Assembly: GCF_001425745.1 (NCBI RefSeq)
Contig: NZ_LMDF01000007.1
Location: forward strand, 1,084,439-1,148,438
From: Caulobacter sp. Root343
GTDB taxonomy: Bacteria; Pseudomonadota; Alphaproteobacteria; Caulobacterales; Caulobacteraceae
Length of the DNA stretch: 64,000 nt
Direction: 5' to 3'
A model generated the notes under the pieces. It made no database searches, was not told where the DNA came from, and saw only the letters and a list, made by a program, of their open reading frames with translations. Every line of letters begins with the position of its first letter. Position 1 is the stretch's first letter. This document shows, in pieces, positions 32,431 through 39,392 of this stretch. Position numbers and translations under genes: made by a program.

Positions 32431-33993
32431 ATGTGGCGCGTTAAATCGCTCGATGCGATCCTAGCGACCGCCGAGAAGAAGTCGCTGCATCGCTCGCTCG
32501 GGCCTGTGCAGCTGACCATGCTCGGCATCGGCGGCATTATCGGCACCGGTATCTTCGTGCTGACCGCCGAAGCGGCCCAAAAGGCCGGTCCCAGCATGAT
32601 GCTGTCGTTCGTCATCGCGGGCGCCGTCTGCGCCGTCGCCGCGCTTTGCTACGCCGAATTGGCCTCGATGGTGCCCGTCGCGGGCTCCGCCTACACCTAT
32701 TCCTACGCCGTTCTCGGCGAGTTCTTCGCCTGGCTCGTCGGTTGGGCCCTGATCCTCGAATACGCCGTGGCGGCCTCCGCCGTGGCGGTCGGCTGGTCCG
32801 GCTACGTGGTCGGGTTGATCGAGCACCTGGCGCACATCGACATTCCCGACATGCTGACGGCCGGCCCCTATGCCGGCGGCGTCATCAACCTACCGGCCGT
32901 GCTGATTTCGCTGCTGGTGACCTGGCTGCTGGTGCTGGGCACCAAGGAGAGCGCCACGGTCAACGGCTTCCTGGTCGCCATCAAGATCAGCGCCCTGACC
33001 GCCTTTGTCTTCCTGGCCGTGCCGGTCATGAAGATGGAAAACTTCCACCCCTTCGCGCCCCTGGCCACCGCCGGGGTCATCGGGGCCGGGGCCTCGATCT
33101 TCTTCGCCTATGTGGGCTTCGACGCGGTCTCGACCGCGGCCGAGGAAACCCGCAATCCGCAGGTCAATGTCCCGATCGGCCTGATCGGTTCGCTGGTCAT
33201 CTGCACCATCTTCTACCTGCTGGTCGCCGGCGGCGCTGTCGGCGCCTATGGCGCCCAGCCCGTCTTCGGCCTGAACCACGAAGTCCTGTCGCCCGGCTCG
33301 ATCGAACTGGCCGCGCGCTGCAAGGAAATCTCGGCCGTCGGCGCCATGCCGCTGGTCTGCTCCAAGGAAGCCCTGGCGCACGTGCTGCGCGAGATCGGCC
33401 ACCCGGCCGTCGGCAACCTGCTCGGCCTCGCGGCCGGCTTGGCCCTGCCCTCGGTCATCCTGATGATGATCTACGGCCAGACCCGCATCTTCTTCGTGAT
33501 GTCGCGCGACGGCCTGCTGCCCAGCGTGCTGAGCAAGGTTCACCCGAAGTTCAAGACGCCGCACATCGTGACCATGGTCACCGGCGGCCTGGTGCTGGTG
33601 GCCGCGGCCTTCTTCCCGGTCGGTCAGCTGGCCGACATCTCCAACTCCGGCACCCTGTTCGCCTTCTTGATGGTGGCGATCGCCGTGATGATGCTGCGGA
33701 TCAAGGATCCGGACCGTCATCGTCCGTTCAAGACGCCGCTGGTCTGGATCATCGCCCCGCTGGCCATCGTCGGCTGCCTGGTGCTGTTCTTCTACCTGCC
33801 GATGAAGGCCAAGCTGCTGCTGCCGATCTGGGCGGCCATCGGCCTGGTGTTCTACTTCGCCTACGGCTACCGCAAGAGCCACGTCGGCCGCGGCGTGACC
33901 GAGGTCGCCGAACTCGACCCGAACGCGCCGGGCACCGCCATTCCGCCGATGCCGGGCGCGCCTGCGCCGGGCTCGAAGGAAGAGCGCGAGTAA
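32431..33993 (+). CDS. APC-superfamily amino-acid permease (cationic-type)
   Basis: The 520-residue transporter has about 12-14 membrane segments and the APC substrate motif GIGGIIGTGIFVLTA near residue 31. It also has the YAELASMVPVAGSAYTYSY helix, the GFDAVSTAAEETRNPQVNVP loop and a C-terminal domain of CAT-type carriers (YGQTRIFFVMSRDGLLP). It takes up an amino acid with proton symport; substrate is not certain. A strong AGGAGG lies 4 bases before the ATG, and a rho-independent terminator follows the stop. The Pro-rich cytoplasmic tail (APGTAIPPMPGAPAPG) is unusual. Confidence 0.9.
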   Translation: MWRVKSLDAILATAEKKSLHRSLGPVQLTMLGIGGIIGTGIFVLTAEAAQKAGPSMMLSFVIAGAVCAVAALCYAELASMVPVAGSAYTYSYAVLGEFFAWLVGWALILEYAVAASAVAVGWSGYVVGLIEHLAHIDIPDMLTAGPYAGGVINLPAVLISLLVTWLLVLGTKESATVNGFLVAIKISALTAFVFLAVPVMKMENFHPFAPLATAGVIGAGASIFFAYVGFDAVSTAAEETRNPQVNVPIGLIGSLVICTIFYLLVAGGAVGAYGAQPVFGLNHEVLSPGSIELAARCKEISAVGAMPLVCSKEALAHVLREIGHPAVGNLLGLAAGLALPSVILMMIYGQTRIFFVMSRDGLLPSVLSKVHPKFKTPHIVTMVTGGLVLVAAAFFPVGQLADISNSGTLFAFLMVAIAVMMLRIKDPDRHRPFKTPLVWIIAPLAIVGCLVLFFYLPMKAKLLLPIWAAIGLVFYFAYGYRKSHVGRGVTEVAELDPNAPGTAIPPMPGAPAPGSKEERE

Positions 33994-34033
33994 CGGCTGG
34001 CTTGATCTTCGGCCACCAGGCTTTAGGTCAAAG

Positions 34034-34066
34034 AGGGCGGGCGCTTCGGCTCCCGCCCTTTTCTTT
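34034..34066 (+). terminator. rho-independent terminator after the amino-acid permease
   Basis: An 8-bp stem (AGGGCGGG at 34034-34041 pairs with CCCGCCCT at 34052-34059) is followed by TTTTCTTTT. It lies 40 bases after the permease stop and 13 bases before the hydrolase start, so the two genes are separate transcripts or the hydrolase is read by leakage. Confidence 0.85.
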
Positions 34067-34078
34067 TGGAGTTCCGCG

Positions 34079-34810
34079 ATGTCCCAGGCCCCGGGCGCCT
34101 CGACCATGCCGATCGGCGCTGTGATCGCCCCGGTCACCCCGCTGCAGCAGAACTGCACGATCGTCTGGTGCGCCAAGACCTTGAAGGCCGCCGTCATCGA
34201 TCCGGGCGGCGAGGTCGACCGCCTGCTCAAGGCCATCGCCGACAAGGGCCTGACCCTGGAGAAGATCTGGATCACCCACGGCCACATGGACCATGCCGGC
34301 GGCGCGGCCGAGCTGAAGGTCCGTACGGGAGTACCGATCGAGGGCCCGCACGAGGACGACCAGTTCTGGATCGACCGCATCCAGCAGACCGGCGAGATGT
34401 ACGGCGTGCCCGAGGCCCGGATCTTCGTCACCGACCGCTGGCTGAAGGACGGCGACACCGTCACCCTGGGCGAGACCGAGTTCGAGGTCTTCCACTGTCC
34501 GGGCCATACGCCGGGCCATGTGGTGTTCTTCCATCGGGAAGCGCGCTTCGCCCAGGTCGGCGACGTACTGTTCCAGGGCTCGATCGGCCGCACCGATTTC
34601 CCGCTGGGCAATCACCAGGACCTTCTGGACTCGATCACCCAGAAGCTCTGGCCGCTGGGTGGCGACGTGCAGTTCGTGCCCGGCCACGGCCCGATGTCTA
34701 CCTTCGCGGCGGAGCGGCGCAACAACCCGTTCGTGGGCGACCGGGTGATCGCGGCGATGCAGGCCCAGGGCGACGCCTATCAGGCGCCAAAGAACCACTC
34801 GCCGGGCTGA
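34079..34810 (+). CDS. MBL-fold metallohydrolase, glyoxalase II-like
   Basis: This 243-residue protein has the metallo-beta-lactamase zinc ligands: THGHMDH (His67, His69, Asp71, His72), a His in CPGHTPGHVVF, an Asp in VGDVLFQGSIGRTDF and PGHGP. The order and spacing match the YcbL/glyoxalase-II-like group, which hydrolyses glutathione thioesters or similar compounds. No partner gene is adjacent. The C-terminal part carries a conserved NNPFVGD motif typical of this branch. Confidence 0.88.
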   Translation: MSQAPGASTMPIGAVIAPVTPLQQNCTIVWCAKTLKAAVIDPGGEVDRLLKAIADKGLTLEKIWITHGHMDHAGGAAELKVRTGVPIEGPHEDDQFWIDRIQQTGEMYGVPEARIFVTDRWLKDGDTVTLGETEFEVFHCPGHTPGHVVFFHREARFAQVGDVLFQGSIGRTDFPLGNHQDLLDSITQKLWPLGGDVQFVPGHGPMSTFAAERRNNPFVGDRVIAAMQAQGDAYQAPKNHSPG

Positions 34811-34831
34811 GGGATCGTCAAGAGGATCGCC

Positions 34832-34934
34832 GGGGCTCAACCTGCAAAGGGGGGAGAAGCAGGCCGAGCCCCGTACGCCGCCAGCTCACAAGGGGGACAG
34901 TGAGCCGCCGGTGCGACATTGGCCCCATATGGGG
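34832..34934 (+). other. structured intergenic segment: two G-rich-loop hairpins and a palindrome
   Basis: Between the hydrolase stop and the response regulator start lie two clean hairpins. The first pairs GGGGCTC with GAGCCCC and CCTGC with GCAGG, exposing the loop AAAGGGGGGAGAA (34832-34872). The second pairs GCTCAC with GTGAGC, exposing AAGGGGGACA (34884-34905). A perfect palindrome CCCCATATGGGG follows at 34923-34934. The Shine-Dalgarno-like loops recall G-rich regulatory RNAs; no poly-U terminator follows, so a 5' leader of the response regulator is as likely as a small RNA. Confidence 0.5.
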
Positions 34935-35022
34935 GATCGCCCTATGCGGATCGCACGACTGGGTTGCGCCGCTGTTTCAGGCGTGAAATCTGGACGTGAC
35001 GGGGGCGTGACAGGAAAATCGC

Positions 35023-35802
35023 ATGGAAAACGTCCAGAACACCGTCCCAGGGACCATTGGCCAAGGCGAAGTCGACGCTCAGCGGGGCGCAGCTCCGCGC
35101 ATCCTGATCGTCGATGACGATCCGGGCATTCGCGATGTCGTTTCCGATTTCCTCACGCGCCACGGCTACGCGGTCGAGGCCGCCCAGGACGCCCGCACCA
35201 TGGAGCAGGTGCTGGCGCGCGGCCCGATCGACCTGATCGTGCTGGACGTCATGCTGCCCGGTGAAGACGGCCTGGCCATCTGCCGGCGCCTGTCGGCCAC
35301 CAGCGACGGTCCGGCGATCATCATGCTGTCGGCCATGGGCGAGGAAACCGACCGCATCGTGGGCCTGGAGCTGGGCGCCGACGACTACCTGCCCAAGCCT
35401 TGCAATCCGCGCGAGCTGCTGGCCCGGGTCCGCGCCGTGCTGCGCCGCCGGCAGGAGCCTCGCGCCGTCGACGACGCCATGGGCGCGGCCTGCGAGTTCG
35501 CCGGCTGGCGCCTGGACCTCGTGCGCCGCGAACTACGCTCGCCGCAGTCGGTGGTGGTCAATCTCTCCAGCGGCGAGTTCTCGCTACTGCGCGCCTTCGT
35601 CGAGCGTCCGCAGCGCGTCCTGACCCGCGACCAGCTGTTGGACCTGGCCCGCGGCCGGGACAGCGACGCCTATGACCGCGCCATCGACGTGCAGATCAGC
35701 CGCCTGCGCCGCAAGCTGGACGACGGCGGCGGCAGCGAGCTGATCCGTACGATCCGCAGCGAAGGCTACATGTTCACCGCCAAGGTCGTCCGCACCCCAT
35801 GA
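35023..35802 (+). CDS. OmpR-family response regulator
   Basis: The 259-residue protein has a receiver domain with acidic pocket (IVDDDPG), phosphoacceptor Asp75 in VLDVMLPGEDG, Ser103 and Lys125 in YLPKPCNP. A winged-helix DNA-binding domain follows, ending in the RAIDVQISRLRRKLDD / IRSEGYMF signature. It is coupled by ATGA (35799-35802) to the sensor kinase, so they form a pair. A 25-residue N-terminal extension before the receiver is unusual. Signal and target genes are unknown; the EF-hand lipoprotein downstream may belong to the regulon. Confidence 0.92.
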   Translation: MENVQNTVPGTIGQGEVDAQRGAAPRILIVDDDPGIRDVVSDFLTRHGYAVEAAQDARTMEQVLARGPIDLIVLDVMLPGEDGLAICRRLSATSDGPAIIMLSAMGEETDRIVGLELGADDYLPKPCNPRELLARVRAVLRRRQEPRAVDDAMGAACEFAGWRLDLVRRELRSPQSVVVNLSSGEFSLLRAFVERPQRVLTRDQLLDLARGRDSDAYDRAIDVQISRLRRKLDDGGGSELIRTIRSEGYMFTAKVVRTP

Positions 35803-37211
35803 CCATCTTCCGGCGCGGCGCGCCGCTGTTCGTCCAAGCCCTGGGTCTTGTCATCGTCACCCTGGTGGCGGCCCAGCTGATCTCGATCGCGGTCATCTTC
35901 ACCCTGCCCCCGCCGCCGCCGGAGTTCTACCGGTCCAGCGAGATCGTGCGCGCCTTGAAGTCGGGCGAGCCGGTCCAGCCGCGTGACGGCCGCCTGCTGG
36001 TGGTCAAGCAGCGCGGCTCGATCCGTTCGCTGGGTCCGGACAGCCCGCGTCGGGCCGACTTCAAGGCCGGCATCAGCCGTGCGATCGGCGTACCGGCGAA
36101 CCGCATCGAGCTGCAGATCGACAACGGCCCACGCTTTTTCGTGCGCCGGACGCCCGTCACGCCGCCCAAGCCCGACGGTCGCGTCGGGCCGAACGGAGGA
36201 GCGCGCGAACCCTTCGCTCGCGAGCCCGGCTCCGGCGGCCCCGGCGGGACCCGCCCCCAGGCCAAGGACGAGCCGCTGATCTTCGGCGACTTCAAGCTGG
36301 GCGTACGCCAGAGCGACGGCCACTGGCTGGTGGTCGAGCCCAAGCCGACCTTCCGCTTCGACAGTTGGCAACAACGAATTCTGCTGATCCTGCTGCTGTC
36401 GGTCGCCGCCGTGACGCCGCTGGCCTGGCTTTTCGCACGGCGCCTGGCCCAGCCAATCACCGCCTTCGCCGACGCCGCCGAACGCCTGGGCAAGGACCCA
36501 CGCACGCCGCCGCTCAGCATCTCAGGGTCTGGTGAGGTTGTCGCCGCCGCCACGGCCTTCAACATGATGCAGGAGCGCCTGCGCCGCTATGTCGAGGACC
36601 GCACGGCCATGGTCGGGGCGATCGCCCACGACCTGCGCACGCCGCTGACCCGCCTGAAGTTCCGCATCGAAGCCGCGCCGGACGACATCCGTCCCAAGCT
36701 GGCCGCCGACATCGACCAGATGGAGGCGATGATCGCCGCCACCCTGGGCTTCGTGCGCGACACCCAGCGCCCGGCCGAACGCACGAAGCTGGAGCTGTCC
36801 TCCCTGGTGGAAAGCGTGATGGACGAGGCGGCCGAGACCGGCGGCGAGGCCACGGCCGAACGGTCCGAGAAGGTGATCGTCGAGGGCGATCCGGTGGCGC
36901 TGAAGCGCCTGATCTCAAACCTCGTCGACAACGCCCTCAAGTACGGTGGCGCGGCGCGAGGCCGGGTCTATGTCGAGGACGGCATGGCCATCATCGAGAT
37001 CGACGACGACGGTCCGGGCGTACCGCCAGGCGAGATGGAGCGGGTGTTCGAGCCCTTCTATCGCGGCGAGCCCTCGCGCAACCGCGAGACGGGCGGTATC
37101 GGCCTGGGTTTGGCGGTGGTCCGCTCCCTGGCCCGCGCCCACGGTGGCGACGTCACCTTGCACAACCGGGCGAGCGGCGGCCTGCGAGCCTGCGTGCTGC
37201 TCCCGGCCTGA
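35799..37211 (+). CDS. sensor histidine kinase of the OmpR/EnvZ type
   Basis: This 470-residue protein has two membrane segments (residues 14-36 and about 193-213) around a periplasmic sensor region of about 155 residues rich in Pro, Arg and Gly (120-155). A HAMP domain follows (about 214-265). The dimerisation H-box is AIAHDLRTPLTRLKF with His277, and the ATPase domain has NLVDNALKYGG, DDDGPGVPP and GGIGLGLAVV. It is coupled to the response regulator by ATGA. The signal is unknown; the charged low-complexity stretch suggests an envelope or ion stimulus. Confidence 0.92.
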   Translation: MTIFRRGAPLFVQALGLVIVTLVAAQLISIAVIFTLPPPPPEFYRSSEIVRALKSGEPVQPRDGRLLVVKQRGSIRSLGPDSPRRADFKAGISRAIGVPANRIELQIDNGPRFFVRRTPVTPPKPDGRVGPNGGAREPFAREPGSGGPGGTRPQAKDEPLIFGDFKLGVRQSDGHWLVVEPKPTFRFDSWQQRILLILLLSVAAVTPLAWLFARRLAQPITAFADAAERLGKDPRTPPLSISGSGEVVAAATAFNMMQERLRRYVEDRTAMVGAIAHDLRTPLTRLKFRIEAAPDDIRPKLAADIDQMEAMIAATLGFVRDTQRPAERTKLELSSLVESVMDEAAETGGEATAERSEKVIVEGDPVALKRLISNLVDNALKYGGAARGRVYVEDGMAIIEIDDDGPGVPPGEMERVFEPFYRGEPSRNRETGGIGLGLAVVRSLARAHGGDVTLHNRASGGLRACVLLPA

Positions 37212-37352
37212 AGATATCCCACGGTAATCTTCGGCGACCCATTGCGGCCGAACCATGGCGAGTGTTGCGCCGCCGCAAGGCCGGCGGCGCGATCTGACAT
37301 CACCGGGACATTCTGCCGGGCTTCAAAGCTTGGCTGATTGGAGATTCCCCGG

Positions 37353-38117
37353 ATGATGCTTCGCTCGCTCGGCCTGACCGCCGCCCTCGCCGCCACGCTC
37401 TCGGCCTGCGCCAGCGCGCCGGCCGAAGATCCGGGACATCGGGGCGGGCCCGGCGGGCCGCGCGGCGAAGGCCGGCCGGGCCCGGGCGGCGGTCCGCAGC
37501 TGTTCATCAGCCCGGCCGGCGAACCCTTCCGCGCGCCGCCCGGCGCCCCCTACCCCGTCGCGGCCTGGTTCGCCGGCGCCGACGCCGACCACGACGGCGC
37601 CCTGACGCGGGATGAGTTCGTCGCCGACTCGCTGCGCTTCTTCGCCGTGGTCGATGGCGACCACAACGGCGTGGTCGACGGCTTCGAGGTCTCGACCTAC
37701 GAGACTCGCATCGCCCCGGAGATCATCGGCGGCGCGGCGCCGGGCGCGATGCGCCGCGGACCAATGGGCCAGGGCCCGGGTGGCGGCGACGGTGACGACG
37801 CCCCGCGCCGGCGTCCGCAGGGGAGCAACGTCCTGCAGGGGGCGGCCCTGTTCGGCCTGATCGCCGAGCCGGAGCCGGTCATGGCCTCCGACGGCAATTT
37901 CGATCGCCGCATCTCCAAGGACGAGGCGACCAAGGCCGCCAAGACCCGCTTCGCCCTGCTCGACACCAACAAGGATGGCGTCCTGAAGCTGGACGAACTG
38001 CCCAAGACGCCCTCGCAGACGGGCTTGCGTCCGGGGCGTGGCGGCGGGCGCGGCGAAGGCGGCGGGAGAGGTCGTCGCGGCGGACGTGGCGGCGGCATGA
38101 GCGGCCATCGCGGCTGA
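37353..38117 (+). CDS. EF-hand calcium-binding lipoprotein
   Basis: A lipoprotein signal (lipobox TLSAC, Cys19) leads to a Gly/Pro/Arg-rich linker and four EF-hand-like loops: DADHDGALTRDEF, DGDHNGVVDGFEV, DGNFDRRISKDEA and DTNKDGVLKLDEL. These sit in two pairs separated by a Gly-rich linker (about residues 130-155). The C-terminus is another Gly/Arg tail (GRGGGRGEGGGRGRRGGRGG). It probably binds calcium at the membrane in the periplasm. The start is supported by GGAG nine bases upstream. It lies 142 bases after the sensor kinase, same strand. Confidence 0.8.
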   Translation: MMLRSLGLTAALAATLSACASAPAEDPGHRGGPGGPRGEGRPGPGGGPQLFISPAGEPFRAPPGAPYPVAAWFAGADADHDGALTRDEFVADSLRFFAVVDGDHNGVVDGFEVSTYETRIAPEIIGGAAPGAMRRGPMGQGPGGGDGDDAPRRRPQGSNVLQGAALFGLIAEPEPVMASDGNFDRRISKDEATKAAKTRFALLDTNKDGVLKLDELPKTPSQTGLRPGRGGGRGEGGGRGRRGGRGGGMSGHRG

Positions 38118-38119
38118 CC

Positions 38120-38788
38120 TCAGCCGCCCACCAGGGTGGCGATGATGTTGATGCCCAGGGCCAGGATGGCGGTGTTGTAGAAATAGGCCGTAGCGGCATG
38201 GGCGGTGACCAGCCGGCGCAGCTTCGACGTCAGGATGCTGTTGTCCGAGACCTGGAAGGTCGCCCCGACGCTGAACGCCAGATAGGCGAAGTCCATGTAG
38301 CCGGAGGGCGGCTCGCCTGGAAACTGGATGCCGCCCTTGCTCCTGCCGTCGCCGAAATGACGATGAGCGTAGTGCAGGACGAACACCGACTGCAGCACCA
38401 GCCACGACAGCACCAGGGTCACGCCGGCGCACGTGGCGATGAAGGCCTGGGCGCCGGCGGCCGTGTTCTTGGCCGCGATCATGGCGTCCACCACCGCCCC
38501 GAGACTGGCGACGATCGCGGCCAGGATGATCAGCAGCAGCACCGAGACGCCCTCGTCCTCCTGGGCGGCCCGCAGGCGAACCTCGGCCTCGTCAGCCCGC
38601 AAAAACAACCGCCAGGTGGTCAGCAGATAGACGCTCGCGCCACTGTCCCACCCCAGCAACAGGTGGGCGCCACGCGGCGCGCCAAAATATTTCGCCGCCG
38701 TCCACGCGAAAATTCCGACCGCCAAACCCAGCCCTAAACGCCAGTGGGACGCGGCGCGATCGACCATCTGCTTGGTCCTGCGAGGCAT
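38120..38788 (-). CDS. DUF1345 membrane protein
   Basis: This 222-residue protein has about five membrane segments. The family landmarks are LLLGWDSGASVYLLTTW, VLHYAHRHFGD, GIQFPGEPPSGYMDFAYLAFSVGATFQVSD and the C-terminal FYNTAILALGINII. No function is established for DUF1345, although the gene is common next to ion-stress genes. It is convergent with the EF-hand lipoprotein, whose stop is two bases from its own. Confidence 0.88.
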   Translation of the reverse strand: MPRRTKQMVDRAASHWRLGLGLAVGIFAWTAAKYFGAPRGAHLLLGWDSGASVYLLTTWRLFLRADEAEVRLRAAQEDEGVSVLLLIILAAIVASLGAVVDAMIAAKNTAAGAQAFIATCAGVTLVLSWLVLQSVFVLHYAHRHFGDGRSKGGIQFPGEPPSGYMDFAYLAFSVGATFQVSDNSILTSKLRRLVTAHAATAYFYNTAILALGINIIATLVGG

Positions 38789-38849
38789 TCTCGGACGTCT
38801 CCTTAACGGCCGGCTCGTCCCGGTGCGGCGTAATTAGTGTCATCGCACG

Positions 38850-39038
38850 GTGAACCGAAAGCGTCTTCGCTGGTTACTTCACCGGAACGCGCAGGAAACG
38901 ACGCCAGTGACCGACCCAGACGCCCCGCCCCCGCCCGAGCCTAAACCGCCCGAGTACGAGCCCGGTGTCATCCCCGTCGAGGAGCCCCCCACCTCGCCGC
39001 CGGTCGATCCAGGGGACGACCGTCCCTATGGCGCCTGA
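38850..39038 (+). CDS. small proline-rich hypothetical protein
   Basis: The 62-residue frame begins at GTG with a basic stretch (MNRKRLRWLLHRNAQ). It continues as an almost entirely Pro/Glu/Asp segment (PPPPEPKPPEYEPGVIPVEE, PPTSPPVDPGDDRP). I do not recognise it. The low complexity and GTG start make it uncertain, but the frame is cleanly framed between the DUF1345 promoter and the KGG gene. Confidence 0.45.
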   Translation: MNRKRLRWLLHRNAQETTPVTDPDAPPPPEPKPPEYEPGVIPVEEPPTSPPVDPGDDRPYGA

Positions 39039-39082
39039 TCTCGCCCGTACCGCCTGTGACCTGTCCGACTAGGAGCCCCCAC

Positions 39083-39289
39083 ATGGACACCGATAGCGAA
39101 CGTCCCCGCGGTCGTCGCGGTTTCGCCGCCATGGACCCGGAACGCCGACGCGAGATCGCCAGGAAGGGCGGAGCTAGCGTGCCCAGCGAAAAGCGCAGCT
39201 TCGCCAAGGATCGCGATCTCGCGGCGAACGCCGGACGCAAGGGCGGTTCGTCCTCGCGCGGCGGTCGGCCCGGAGAACGCGCGCTCTAG
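39083..39289 (+). CDS. KGG-motif stress-induced small protein
   Basis: The 68-residue protein carries the KGG repeat signature twice (REIARKGGASVP and NAGRKGGSSSRGG), with FAAMDPERRREIA and the KRSFAKDRDLA linker of the YciG/general-stress family. These small basic proteins accumulate in stationary phase or stress, and their biochemical role is poorly known. AGGAG lies 7 bases before the ATG at 39083; an earlier in-frame ATG adds only MTCPTRSPH. A strong terminator follows. Confidence 0.85.
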   Translation: MDTDSERPRGRRGFAAMDPERRREIARKGGASVPSEKRSFAKDRDLAANAGRKGGSSSRGGRPGERAL

Positions 39290-39316
39290 AAAAGAGCGCA
39301 CGGATGCCTACCCGAG

Positions 39317-39354
39317 ACGCGCCGGCTCCGAGCCTTCGGAACCGGCGCGTTTTC
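39317..39354 (+). terminator. rho-independent terminator after the KGG gene
   Basis: The 9-bp arms ACGCGCCGG (39317-39325) and CCGGCGCGT (39342-39350), with an inner TCCGA/TCGGA pair, form a long stem ending in TTTT. It lies 28 bases after the KGG stop. Confidence 0.8.
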
Positions 39355-39392
39355 GCGCGTATCGATCAGGAGAACGGCGTCTAGGCCGCCCT

